Below are positions 1 through 8,761 of a stretch of DNA of 64,000 bases, one piece after another (positions within the stretch are counted from its first letter, which is position 1; each line of letters opens with the position of its first letter). Made by a program: the position numbers and the translations under genes. The notes beneath the pieces were generated by a model that was given only the letters and a program-made list of their open reading frames with translations, had not been told where the DNA came from and ran no database searches. Source of the stretch: Pseudomonas citri (GTDB lineage: Bacteria > Pseudomonadota > Gammaproteobacteria > Pseudomonadales > Pseudomonadaceae); contig NZ_JAODAB010000023.1 of the NCBI RefSeq assembly GCF_025336485.1, positions 1 to 64,000 on the forward strand. The letters run 5' to 3'.

Positions 1-20
1 TGATGGCCTCCGAAAACAAA

Positions 21-53
21 ACACCCTGCGAAAGCGTAGCCCTCGCAGGGTGT
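21..53. terminator. Inverted repeat, probable terminator
   Basis: The arms ACACCCTGCG (21-30) and CGCAGGGTGT (44-53) are perfectly complementary around a 13-nt loop. On the minus strand the stem is followed by a T-rich tract (complement of the A-rich bases 13-20). On the plus strand it is followed by G-rich sequence. It may end the gene left of the window. No ribosome-binding site for the following efflux gene is visible around it. Confidence 0.45.
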
Positions 54-106
54 GGGGGTGACCATCTCATTAAACCGTCCTGTTCGTTGCGCTGTCGCTT
101 GCCCTG

Positions 107-1213
107 GTGGCCCTGGTCCTCTGGCTTGTCCTGAAACCTGCCCCAGCACGGCCCGGCACCGCCAGCGCCATTCCGGTACGCGTCGCCAGCGTGGAGCAAA
201 AGGACGTCCCCCGCTTTGCCAGCAGCATCGGCACGGTACTGTCGATGCACAGCGTGGTGATCCGTCCACAGATCGACGGCATCCTCACGCGACTGCTGGT
301 CAAGGAAGGACAATGGGTCAAGAAGGGAGACCTGCTGGCAACCATCGATGACCGCTCGATCCGTGCCAGCCTCGACCAGGCCACGGCCCAGCTCGGCGAG
401 AGCCAGGCACAGTTGGCGGTGGCCCAGGTCAACCTCAAACGCTACAAATTGCTCAGTGTCGATGACGGCGTCTCGAAGCAGACCTACGACCAGCAACAGG
501 CACTGGTCAACCAGCTCAAGGCCACGGCCCAGGGCAACCAGGCCGCCATCGACGCCGCGCAGGTGCAACTGTCCTACACCCAGATCCGCTCCCCCGTGGC
601 CGGTCGCGTCGGCATTCGCAACGTAGACGAAGGCAACTTCCTGCGCACTGGCGACAGCGAAGGCCTGTTCACCGTGACCCAGATCGATCCGATCGCCGTG
701 GAGTTCTCCTTGCCCCAGCAGATGCTGCCCACCTTGCAGCGCCTGATCGCCGCCCCCGACCGAGCCTTGGTCAAGGCCTACATCGGTGCCGACGGCAACA
801 CCGGGGAATTGCTCGGCGAGGGCCACCTGAGCCTGATCGACAACCAGATCAACCCCAACACAGGGACCCTGCGGGCCAAGGCTGAATTCGACAACGCCGC
901 GCAACGGCTGTGGCCTGGGCAACTGGTGACGCTGAAGATCCAGACCGCCCTCGACAAAAACGCCCTGGTGGTTCCACCGACCGTGGTCCAGCGCGGGCTG
1001 GAGCAGCACTTCGTGTACCGGGTCAAGGGTGACACGGTGGAGAGCGTGCCGGTGACGATGGTTTACCAGGACAGCGACCTGCACATCATCAAGGGAGTGA
1101 ACGCTGGCGACCAATTGGTGAGCGATGGTCAGTCGCGGCTCAAGCCGGGCAGCCATGTCCAGGTGCTCAGTGATCCACCCGCCCTGACCAAGACCTCGGA
1201 GTCGCAACCGTGA
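107..1213 (+). CDS. RND efflux periplasmic adaptor (MdtA/MexH-like), start disturbed
   Basis: Membrane-fusion protein that should link an inner-membrane RND pump to an outer-membrane channel. The 368 residues show the usual order: short hydrophobic N-terminus, lipoyl-type half motifs (IRPQIDGILTRLLVKEGQ, then SPVAGRVGIRNVDEGNF), an alpha-hairpin rich in Q/A between them, and beta-barrel and membrane-proximal domains. It overlaps the transporter gene by 4 bp, so the two are co-translated. The start is odd. GTG at 107 has no Shine-Dalgarno sequence and leaves only about ten residues of hydrophobic anchor. The same frame upstream (80-106) still encodes hydrophobic residues but meets a TAA at 71. 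A frameshift near 60-80 or a sequencing error is likely. No outer-membrane factor gene is in view. Substrate unknown. Confidence 0.85.
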   Translation: MALVLWLVLKPAPARPGTASAIPVRVASVEQKDVPRFASSIGTVLSMHSVVIRPQIDGILTRLLVKEGQWVKKGDLLATIDDRSIRASLDQATAQLGESQAQLAVAQVNLKRYKLLSVDDGVSKQTYDQQQALVNQLKATAQGNQAAIDAAQVQLSYTQIRSPVAGRVGIRNVDEGNFLRTGDSEGLFTVTQIDPIAVEFSLPQQMLPTLQRLIAAPDRALVKAYIGADGNTGELLGEGHLSLIDNQINPNTGTLRAKAEFDNAAQRLWPGQLVTLKIQTALDKNALVVPPTVVQRGLEQHFVYRVKGDTVESVPVTMVYQDSDLHIIKGVNAGDQLVSDGQSRLKPGSHVQVLSDPPALTKTSESQP

Positions 1214-4200
1214 AGGGCCGGGGTTCGGTTTCGGCGTGGTGCATCGACCACCCCATCGCCACGGTGCTGCTGACGTTCGCCCTGGTCTTGTTGGGGTTGA
1301 TCGCGTTTCCCCGCCTCCCCGTCGCGCCGTTGCCGGAGGCGGAATTCCCCACCATCCAGGTCAATGCCCAGTTGCCTGGTGCCAGTCCCGAGACCATGGC
1401 CTCGTCGGTGGCGACGCCGCTGGAAGTGCAATTCAGCGCCATTCCCGGCATCACCCAGATGACTTCCAGCAGTGCCCTGGGCTCGACCAACCTGATCCTG
1501 CAATTCAGCCTCGACAAAAGCATCGACACCGCCGCCCAGGAAGTCCAGGCAGCCATCAACACCGCCGCCGGCAAGCTGCCCAAGGACATGCCGAACCTGC
1601 CGACCTGGCGCAAGGTCAACCCCGCCGACAGCCCCGTGCTGATCCTCAGTATCAGCTCCAGCCTGATGCCCGGCACCGAACTGAGTGACTACGTCGAAAC
1701 ACTGCTCGCCCGTCAGATCAGCCAGATCGACGGCGTAGGGCAAATCTACATCACCGGCCAGCAACGTCCGGCGATCCGGGTCCAGGCCTCGGCCGACCGC
1801 CTCGCGGCCATGGGCCTGACCCTGGCGGACATCCGCATCGCGCTGCAACAGGCCAGCCTCAACCTGGCCAAGGGCGCCTTGTACGGGGACTCGAGCGTTT
1901 CCACGCTGTCCACCAACGATCAACTGTTCCAACCCGAGGAGTACGGCGAGCTGATCGTGGCCTACAAGAACGGCGCACCGGTCCACCTCAAGGACATTGC
2001 AACGGTCGTCAACGGTTCGGAAAACGCCTACGTCCAGGCCTGGTCCGACGATGAACCCGGGGTCAACCTGGTCATCTTCCGACAGCCCGGCGCCAACATC
2101 GTCGAGACCGTCGACCGCGTCCAGGCGGCCTTGCCCACCCTGCAAGCGATGCTGCCCGCGGCCGTGCAGGTCAAGGTGCTGATCGACCGTACCCAGACCA
2201 TCCGCGCCTCCCTGCACGAGGTGGAAATCACCCTGTTGATCGCGGTGCTGCTGGTGGTCGCGGTGATGGCGCTGTTCCTGCGCCAGCTCTCGGCAACCCT
2301 GATCGTCTCGGCGGTGCTGGGAGTATCGCTGACCGCCAGTTGTGCGCTGATGTACCTGATGGGTTTCAGCCTGAACAACCTGACCCTGGTGGCAATCGTC
2401 ATTTCGGTGGGGTTCGTGGTGGACGACGCCATCGTGGTAGTGGAGAACATCCATCGTCACCTGGAGGCCGGCGACGGCATGCGCGAGGCGGCGATCAAGG
2501 GCGCCGGCGAGATTGGCTTTACCGTGGTCTCCATCAGTTTTTCCCTGGTGGCCGCGTTCATTCCGCTGCTGTTCATGGGCGGCGTGGTCGGGCGGCTGTT
2601 CAAGGAGTTTGCCCTGACCGCCACCTCGACCATCCTGGTCTCCGTCGTGGTATCGCTGACCCTGGCGCCGACCCTGGCGGCGTTGTTCATGCGTGCCCCG
2701 GTGCACCCTGCCCACGCCAAGCCGGGGTTCGGCGACCGCCTGCTGGGCGGCTATGAACGTGGCCTGCGCCAGGCCCTGGCCCACCAGAAAATAATGATCG
2801 GGGTATTCGGCCTGACCCTGGCGCTGGCGGTGGTGGGCTACGTGTTCATCCCCAAGGGCTTCTTCCCGGTACAGGACACCGGCCTGGTGCTGGGCACCAG
2901 CGAAGCCGCCGCCGACGTCTCGTTCCCGGACATGGTAGCCAAGCACAAGGCCCTGGCTGAAATCGTCGCCGCCGACCCGGCGGTGCAGACGTTCTCCCAC
3001 TCCGTCGGTGTCTCGGGCAACAACCAGACCATCGCCAACGGCCGCTTCTGGATCGCCCTAAAGCCCCGCAGCGAGCGTGACGTATCGGCCAGCGGCTTCA
3101 TCGACCGGATCCGCCCCAAGCTGCTGAAGATCCCGGGCGTGGTGCTGTACCTTCGCGCCGGGCAAGACATCAACCTCAGCTCCGGCCCCAGCCGCGCCCA
3201 GTACCAATATGTGCTCAAGAGCAACGACGGGCCGAGCCTCAATGCCTGGACGCAAAAACTCACCGACAAGCTGCGCGGCAACCCGGCGCTGCGTGACATC
3301 TCCAACGACCTGCAACTGGGCGGCAGCATCACCCACATCAACATCGACCGCAGCGCGGCGGCGCGCTTCGGCCTCACCGCCAGCGATGTCGACCAGGCCC
3401 TGTACGATGCCTTCGGCCAGCGGCAGATCAATGAATTCCAGACCGAGACCAACCAGTACAACGTGATCCTGGAACTCGACACCCGCCAGCGCGGCAAGGC
3501 CGAGAGCCTGGCGTACTTCTACCTGCGCTCGCCGCTGAGCGGGGAGATGGTGCCGCTCTCGGCCCTCGCTCGCTTCGACCCACCGAGCAACGGCCCGCTG
3601 TCCATTGCCCACGACGGTATGTTCCCGGCCGCCAACCTGTCGTTCAACCTGGCGCCCGGCGTGGCACTCGGGGACGCGGTGCGCATCCTCGACCAGGCGA
3701 AGAACGAGATCGGCATGCCGGCCGCCATCAGCGGTAACTTCCAGGGCGCGGCCCAGGCATTCCAGAGTTCCCTGGCCAGCCAGCCGTGGTTGATCCTGGC
3801 CGCGCTGGTGGCGGTGTACATCATCCTGGGGGTGCTCTACGAGAGTTTCGTGCATCCGCTGACGATCATTTCGACGCTGCCCTCGGCCGGCCTCGGCGCC
3901 TTGATCATGCTCTGGCTGCTGGGCCAGGACTTTTCGATCATGGCACTGATCGGGTTGGTGCTGCTGATCGGCATCGTCAAGAAGAACGGCATCCTGATGA
4001 TCGACTTCGCCCTCGACGCCCAGCGCGACAAGGGGATGACGCCCCAGGAAGCGATTTTCCAGGCGTGCCTGACCAGGTTCCGACCGATCATGATGACCAC
4101 CCTCGCCGCCCTGCTCGGCGCCCTGCCGCTGATGCTCGGCTATGGGGCTGGCGCGGAGTTGCGCCAGCCCCTGGGCATTGCGGTGGTGGGCGGCCTACTG

Positions 4201-4311
4201 GTGAGCCAGGCACTGACGCTGTTCACCACCCCAATCATCTACTTGTGGCTGGAGCGACTGTTCCATCGACCCGGCCACCATCCCGAAGCTGCGCCGGCGA
4301 CCACAGACTGA
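1210..4311 (+). CDS. RND multidrug efflux transporter, MdtB/MdtC-like
   Basis: Proton-driven inner-membrane pump of the HAE1 RND family, 1033 aa, the normal family length. The N-terminus runs SAWCIDHPIATVLLTFALVL and is the first of twelve predicted helices. TM4 carries the VVDDAIVVVENI motif with the proton-relay aspartates. The second half repeats the fold (ALIGLVLLIGIVKKNGILMI). Two large periplasmic loops separate TM1-2 and TM7-8. The GTG start overlaps the adaptor stop by 4 bp, so the two are made from one message. The sequence resembles MdtC/MuxC-type subunits, but only one transporter gene is present, so a homotrimer is likely. The substrate cannot be read from sequence. Confidence 0.93.
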   Translation: MKGRGSVSAWCIDHPIATVLLTFALVLLGLIAFPRLPVAPLPEAEFPTIQVNAQLPGASPETMASSVATPLEVQFSAIPGITQMTSSSALGSTNLILQFSLDKSIDTAAQEVQAAINTAAGKLPKDMPNLPTWRKVNPADSPVLILSISSSLMPGTELSDYVETLLARQISQIDGVGQIYITGQQRPAIRVQASADRLAAMGLTLADIRIALQQASLNLAKGALYGDSSVSTLSTNDQLFQPEEYGELIVAYKNGAPVHLKDIATVVNGSENAYVQAWSDDEPGVNLVIFRQPGANIVETVDRVQAALPTLQAMLPAAVQVKVLIDRTQTIRASLHEVEITLLIAVLLVVAVMALFLRQLSATLIVSAVLGVSLTASCALMYLMGFSLNNLTLVAIVISVGFVVDDAIVVVENIHRHLEAGDGMREAAIKGAGEIGFTVVSISFSLVAAFIPLLFMGGVVGRLFKEFALTATSTILVSVVVSLTLAPTLAALFMRAPVHPAHAKPGFGDRLLGGYERGLRQALAHQKIMIGVFGLTLALAVVGYVFIPKGFFPVQDTGLVLGTSEAAADVSFPDMVAKHKALAEIVAADPAVQTFSHSVGVSGNNQTIANGRFWIALKPRSERDVSASGFIDRIRPKLLKIPGVVLYLRAGQDINLSSGPSRAQYQYVLKSNDGPSLNAWTQKLTDKLRGNPALRDISNDLQLGGSITHINIDRSAAARFGLTASDVDQALYDAFGQRQINEFQTETNQYNVILELDTRQRGKAESLAYFYLRSPLSGEMVPLSALARFDPPSNGPLSIAHDGMFPAANLSFNLAPGVALGDAVRILDQAKNEIGMPAAISGNFQGAAQAFQSSLASQPWLILAALVAVYIILGVLYESFVHPLTIISTLPSAGLGALIMLWLLGQDFSIMALIGLVLLIGIVKKNGILMIDFALDAQRDKGMTPQEAIFQACLTRFRPIMMTTLAALLGALPLMLGYGAGAELRQPLGIAVVGGLLVSQALTLFTTPIIYLWLERLFHRPGHHPEAAPATTD

Positions 4312-4531
4312 GCCGGGGTCACATGCGTAAAAGGTTGGCCCTATTCCCCGGTTGAATGCCAGGCGAAAGCCAAATGGATCATCATCCACAAACCGCAGCC
4401 CTCGGCGGCGCCTACCGGGTTATCGCGCAAACACTGATTGCCCGCTCTCACCGATCCAAGCACAATTCCAGCAAAAGGCCAGCATCTGGTTCAGTGCCGG
4501 TTGTGCAGCCCTTGGGAGCGATCCCAGCCAA

Positions 4532-6052
4532 ATGACATACGCAGACATCAGTACCATGAGCGCGAGCAGTGCGACACCCGGCATCACCCCGCTTCCGGCA
4601 CCTTCGGAACGAGTCCTCGTGCTGGCCAGCTCATTGGTTGTCATCGCCATCCTGAGCATCGTGACCTTCCTGCTGATTCGCGAACAGGCCGCCGCCCAAC
4701 AGGCCGCAACGCGTGCGGCCAGCAATATCGTGCAACTGATTGACGCCGACGTACTGCGCAATGTCGAACTCTACGACCTGTCGGTGCAAGGTTTGCTCGC
4801 CGCGGCAAAACGCGACGACCTCAAGGATGTTTCTCCAGCCATCCGTCACCTGGCCTACTTCGACCGCGCCACCGCCGCCCCCTATAAAGGCGACATCCTG
4901 CTGCTCGACAAAAATGGTGATGTGGTGGCGGACTCTGCCTCCGAGGTACCCCGCAAGGGCAACTACGCTGATCGGGAGTATTTCCAGTCCCATGTCCTCG
5001 ATCCAAGCCCGGACATGAAAATCAGCCCACCGTTTCGCGCCAGGAGCGGCGAACACGACTGGCGCATCAGCTTCAGCCGCCGCTGGAGCGATGAACAGGG
5101 TGAATTCAAGGGTGTGGCCGAGTCCGCGATGCGCCTGAGTTACTTCAGCCAGTTGTTCAAAAGCCTCAACGTGGGCCATGGCGGCTCGGTCAACCTGATC
5201 AGTCGCGACGGCATCCTATTGGCACAGGAGCCGCCCGTGGCGGCGGACCTGATCGGCAAGGACTTCAGCAACCGACCGAATTTCGTACGCATCCTGCGCG
5301 AAGGCAACGGCAGTTTCACCGCCCTGTCGAGCCGTGATCAGCAACTGCGTCTGTATACCTTCTCCCAAGTCGGCGACTTGCCATTGATCGTCGTGGTGGC
5401 GCTTTCTGCCCAGGAAGTGTTTGCCTCCTGGCAACGCACCGCCCTGCTGGTCAGTGGCGCAACGGGCGCATTGTGCATCGGCCTGCTGTGGCTGACCTGG
5501 CTGCTGCGCCGCGAACTGAGGCGCCGCCACATTGCCGAACAGGAACTGGCCAAACTGGCGTCCATCGACGCGTTGACGGGGCTGGCCAACCGGCGAACCC
5601 TGGATGAAACCCTGCAACAGGAATGGCTGCGCGCCCAACGTTCCGGCCAGCCGCTGTCGATCCTGATGATCGATGCGGACCACTTCAAGGCGTTCAACGA
5701 TCGTCATGGTCATCAGGTCGGTGACGAGGCCTTGCGTAACCTGGCCCAGCTGATCAGCGAACACGTGCGTCGGCCGGCCGACCTGGCGGCACGTTACGGT
5801 GGCGAGGAGTTCTCCGTTGTACTGCCGGAGACCACTACTGCGGGGGCGTTCAGCATGGCCCAGGCGATTCGCGAAGCGGTGGAACAATTGCCTCCCGTCC
5901 ACCCCGGGGAGGCGCCCATGACCGTCAGCATTGGCATTGCCACCTGGGTTAACGGGCCTTATGAGGAGCTCAAGCAATTGTTGTTTGCGGCGGACAAGGC
6001 GTTGTATCAGGCCAAGGCCAGTGGGCGGAATCGGGTGGTTTGTGCGATGTGA
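4532..6052 (+). CDS. Membrane-anchored diguanylate cyclase with periplasmic sensor
   Basis: Makes cyclic-di-GMP from two GTP. About 506 aa from the ATG at 4532, chosen because GGGAG lies 12 nt upstream; ATG 4556 is an alternative. TM1 is about residues 28-49. A periplasmic double-Cache-like sensor of roughly 260 residues follows, with typical phrases such as DREYFQSH and RDGILLAQ, then TM2 (LLVSGATGALCIGLLWLTWLL region). The C-terminal GGDEF domain begins near ASIDALTGLANRRTLDE. The active-site motif is GGEEF (423-427). An intact RxxD product-inhibition site (RPAD, 414-417) lies five residues before it, so the enzyme should be active and feedback-controlled. It stands alone after the efflux pair, 220 bp downstream. 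The sensed ligand is unknown. Confidence 0.9.
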   Translation: MTYADISTMSASSATPGITPLPAPSERVLVLASSLVVIAILSIVTFLLIREQAAAQQAATRAASNIVQLIDADVLRNVELYDLSVQGLLAAAKRDDLKDVSPAIRHLAYFDRATAAPYKGDILLLDKNGDVVADSASEVPRKGNYADREYFQSHVLDPSPDMKISPPFRARSGEHDWRISFSRRWSDEQGEFKGVAESAMRLSYFSQLFKSLNVGHGGSVNLISRDGILLAQEPPVAADLIGKDFSNRPNFVRILREGNGSFTALSSRDQQLRLYTFSQVGDLPLIVVVALSAQEVFASWQRTALLVSGATGALCIGLLWLTWLLRRELRRRHIAEQELAKLASIDALTGLANRRTLDETLQQEWLRAQRSGQPLSILMIDADHFKAFNDRHGHQVGDEALRNLAQLISEHVRRPADLAARYGGEEFSVVLPETTTAGAFSMAQAIREAVEQLPPVHPGEAPMTVSIGIATWVNGPYEELKQLLFAADKALYQAKASGRNRVVCAM

Positions 6053-6076
6053 TGTGGTTTTTTTTGGGGGGTGGGA

Positions 6077-6367
6077 GTGTATATCCGTTGCTGCGATAAC
6101 GGCCACTTAGGGTTCCGCCCTGACGGCGGGTCACTTTTGATAAAGCGCAAAAGTAACCAAAACGCTTTGCCCCACCACTCGGCACCTCGCCGAGGCTCGG
6201 TGTTCCCTCACTCCGGCATTGCTCCGTGGGCCCGCCGCGAAGAGCCATCCATGGCCCAGCGCGGCTATCCCGGCATCCATGCCGGGATGCCCACTGCGCA
6301 ATGCCTGCGTTCGGCCAGCGTGGTTGATGGGGCGTTGAGATCAAAAGCAAAAGCAAAAGCAAAAAGC
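6077..6367 (+). repeat. Dispersed ~300-bp intergenic repeat, copy A
   Basis: This gap between the diguanylate cyclase and lpxC is filled by a sequence that recurs at 29,681 (same strand) and 31,360 (opposite strand). It starts at GTGTATATCCGTT and holds a conserved GGGTTCCGCCCT-type block. It also holds a palindrome with arms ATCCCGGCAT/ATGCCGGGAT near 6268-6289, and it ends in a tandem AAAAGC array. Open frames across it differ between copies and have no ribosome-binding site, so I treat it as non-coding. Such sequences are often annotated as small hypothetical proteins in Pseudomonas. Confidence 0.8.
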
Positions 6368-6397
6368 CGGCAAACCCACCACCATAATCAGCCCCAT

Positions 6398-6427
6398 AAA
6401 AAAGGGCCACCCGAAGGCAGCCCTTAA
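6398..6427 (-). terminator. lpxC terminator
   Basis: On the minus strand a GC-rich stem AAGGGC..CC with a TTCG tetraloop and matching GG..GCCCTT is followed by a run of T. It lies about 20 bp after the lpxC stop and closes the dcw/lpxC transcription unit. Confidence 0.8.
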
Positions 6428-6446
6428 AAACTAGAGAGGTTTTTGC

Positions 6447-7358
6447 CTACACGGCCGCTACAGGGCGCATGTAGGAGATTGGTGCGGTGCTGGCATCTTC
6501 GAACGTCACGACTTCCCAAGCATCTTTCTGCTCAATCAACTTGCGCAGCAGCTGGTTGTTCAGTGCATGGCCGGACTTGAAGCCCTTGAACTCACCAATC
6601 AGGCTGTTGCCCAGCAGGTAGAGGTCACCAATTGCATCGAGGATCTTGTGCTTGACGAATTCGTCTTCATAACGAAGGCCGTCTTCGTTCAACACGCCAT
6701 CGGAATCGACCACGATCGCGTTTTCAACGCTGCCGCCGAGTGCGAGGTTGTGCTTGCGCAGGTACTCGATGTCACTCATGAAACCAAAGGTACGGGCGCG
6801 GCTGACTTCTTTTACGAACGAAGTGCTGGAAAAGTCCACGCTTGCACTTTGGGTGCGGTCCCGGAAAACCGGGTGATCGAAATCGATCTCGAAACTCACC
6901 TTGAAACCTTCGAAAGGGACGAAAGTGGCGCGCTTGTCGCCATCTTCCACGGTCACTTCCCGCAGGATGCGGATGAATTTCTTGGCCGCGTCCTGCTCTT
7001 CCAGGCCAGCCGATTGAATCAGGAATACGAAGGGTCCGGCACTGCCATCCATGATCGGGACTTCGGACGCGGAGAGCTCGACGTAGGCGTTATCGATGCC
7101 CAGGCCAGCCATGGCCGAGAGCAAATGCTCCACCGTGTCCACTTTGGTGTCACCGTTGACCAGTGTGGTCGACATAGTGGTTTCACCAACGTTTTCCGCG
7201 CGAGCAGGGATCTGCACCACAGGGTCGAGGTCGGCACGACAAAACACGATGCCGGTATCGACAGGTGCGGGCTTGAGGGTCAGGTAGACCTTCTCGCCGG
7301 AGTGCAGGCCGACACCTGTGGCACGGATAATATTCTTCAGGGTGCGTTGTTTAATCAT
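6447..7358 (-). CDS. lpxC: UDP-3-O-acyl-N-acetylglucosamine deacetylase
   Basis: First committed step of lipid A synthesis: zinc-dependent removal of acetate from UDP-3-O-acyl-GlcNAc in the cytoplasm. The 303 aa match the family length. Visible signatures are the start IKQRTLKNII, the zinc-ligand region TVEHLLSAMAGLGI (H78), the IMDGSAGPF segment with the catalytic glutamate region upstream, and KHKILDAIGDLYLLG, which supplies the other zinc ligands (His and Asp). It is the last gene of the dcw cluster and has its own extended -10 promoter in the 112-bp gap after ftsZ. In other Gram-negatives LpxC level is set by FtsH proteolysis of the C-terminus; the tail here is PISYMRPVAAV. Confidence 0.98.
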   Translation of the reverse strand: MIKQRTLKNIIRATGVGLHSGEKVYLTLKPAPVDTGIVFCRADLDPVVQIPARAENVGETTMSTTLVNGDTKVDTVEHLLSAMAGLGIDNAYVELSASEVPIMDGSAGPFVFLIQSAGLEEQDAAKKFIRILREVTVEDGDKRATFVPFEGFKVSFEIDFDHPVFRDRTQSASVDFSSTSFVKEVSRARTFGFMSDIEYLRKHNLALGGSVENAIVVDSDGVLNEDGLRYEDEFVKHKILDAIGDLYLLGNSLIGEFKGFKSGHALNNQLLRKLIEQKDAWEVVTFEDASTAPISYMRPVAAV

Positions 7359-7410
7359 GGCATGGGCCGCTTCAGCGCAAATTGCGAACTGGTATCAACA
7401 AAGGCTGGCG

Positions 7411-7439
7411 ATGATAGCAGACCAGACCTTTGCTGAACA
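7411..7439 (-). promoter_or_regulatory. Probable lpxC promoter (extended -10)
   Basis: Read on the minus strand: a weak -35 TGTTCA (complement of 7434-7439), a 17-nt spacer, and an extended -10 TGC-TATCAT (complement of 7411-7419). It lies about 50 bp before the lpxC start, so lpxC need not depend on read-through from ftsZ. Confidence 0.5.
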
Positions 7440-7470
7440 CCAATCACCCGTATCCCCCTGATGCATTTCA

Positions 7471-8664
7471 TCAATCGGCCTGACGACGCAGGAAAGCCGG
7501 GATATCCAGGTAATCCAGATCGTCTTGCGGATTCATCTTCGCGGCAGTCGCAGCACCGGCCTGGGCCTGGTTGCGCATGACGGTCGGACGGTCCAGGTCA
7601 CGGTAGTTCACCGCAGGCTGTTCCTGACGAACGGGAGCTTGTTGCTGTGGCTGTGAAGCCATGGCGGTTTGGACGGTGTTGTCGATCACCTTCATCGGTT
7701 TCTCGATTTTCGCGCCCAGGCCGGTGGCAACCACGGTCACGTGCAACTCGTCGCGCATGTCCGGATCGATCACAGTGCCGACCTTGACCATCGCGTGATC
7801 GGAAGCGAACGCCTCGATGATGCTACCCACGTCGGAGTACTCGCCCAGGGACAGGTCGGGACCGGCGGTGATGTTCACCAGGATGCCCCGAGCGCCTTGC
7901 AGGTTGACGTCTTCGAGCAGCGGGTTGCGAATGGCCGCTTCAGTGGCCTCGCGCGCACGGTTCGGACCGCTGGCGCAGCCGGTGCCCATCATCGCCATGC
8001 CCATTTCGGACATCACGGTGCGTACGTCGGCGAAGTCGACGTTGATCATGCCCGGACGCTTGATGATGTCGGAGATACCGCGAACGGCACCGGCCAGTAC
8101 ATCGTCAGCCTTGGCGAACGCCGACAGCAGGCTTGCGTCTTTACCGAGGATGGTCAGCAGTTTCTCGTTGGGAATGGTGATCAACGAGTCGACGCTGTCG
8201 CTCAGCGCGCGGATGCCTTCGTCGGCGATCTGCATGCGCTTGCGGCCTTCGAACGGGAACGGACGGGTCACCACTGCAACGGTGAGGATGCCCATTTCCT
8301 TGGCCACTTCGGCAATGATCGGCGCCGCACCGGTACCGGTACCGCCGCCCATGCCCGTGGTGATGAACACCATGTTGGTGCCGGCCAGGACTTCAGCGAT
8401 GCGCTCGCGATCTTCCAGGGCAGCCTGGCGGCCGACCTCGGGATTCGCGCCGGCACCCAGGCCCTTGGTCACGCCGGTACCCAGTTGCAGGATGGTCCGC
8501 GCGCCGATGTTCTTCAGCGCTTGAGCATCGGTGTTGGCGCAGATGAACTCGACGCCTTCGATGTTGCTCTTGACCATGTGGTTGACAGCGTTGCCGCCGC
8601 CACCGCCGACACCGATTACCTTGATAACCGGGCTGGCGGGGATGTTGTCTACGAGTTCGAACAT
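7471..8664 (-). CDS. ftsZ: Cell division GTPase FtsZ
   Basis: Tubulin homologue that polymerises into the Z-ring. 397 aa. The GTP-binding tubulin signature GGGTGTG is at residues 106-112, and the loop GGGGGNAVNHM lies near residue 20. The variable Q/P-rich linker (about 320-380) ends in the conserved C-terminal peptide LDYLDIPAFLRRQAD that binds FtsA and ZipA. A strong Shine-Dalgarno (AAAGGAGAGG) precedes the ATG. It follows ftsA after 97 bp, a gap in which further promoters are known in other bacteria; I see only an imperfect hairpin (complement of 8720-8740) there. Confidence 0.99.
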   Translation of the reverse strand: MFELVDNIPASPVIKVIGVGGGGGNAVNHMVKSNIEGVEFICANTDAQALKNIGARTILQLGTGVTKGLGAGANPEVGRQAALEDRERIAEVLAGTNMVFITTGMGGGTGTGAAPIIAEVAKEMGILTVAVVTRPFPFEGRKRMQIADEGIRALSDSVDSLITIPNEKLLTILGKDASLLSAFAKADDVLAGAVRGISDIIKRPGMINVDFADVRTVMSEMGMAMMGTGCASGPNRAREATEAAIRNPLLEDVNLQGARGILVNITAGPDLSLGEYSDVGSIIEAFASDHAMVKVGTVIDPDMRDELHVTVVATGLGAKIEKPMKVIDNTVQTAMASQPQQQAPVRQEQPAVNYRDLDRPTVMRNQAQAGAATAAKMNPQDDLDYLDIPAFLRRQAD

Positions 8665-8761
8665 TTTCCCTCTCCTTTCATTCTCTAGTTTTTTCGCCTA
8701 CTGCGTTTGTTGCCGTCTTCCAGCGCAGGCCTGAAACCTGCCGCCTGAAGCTTGAAACCTT

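Noticed and set aside
1129..3000. Long open frame on the minus strand opposite the RND transporter
   Set aside because: Composition is Q/G/H-rich with no domain, typical of antisense frames in GC-rich DNA; the plus-strand transporter is certain.
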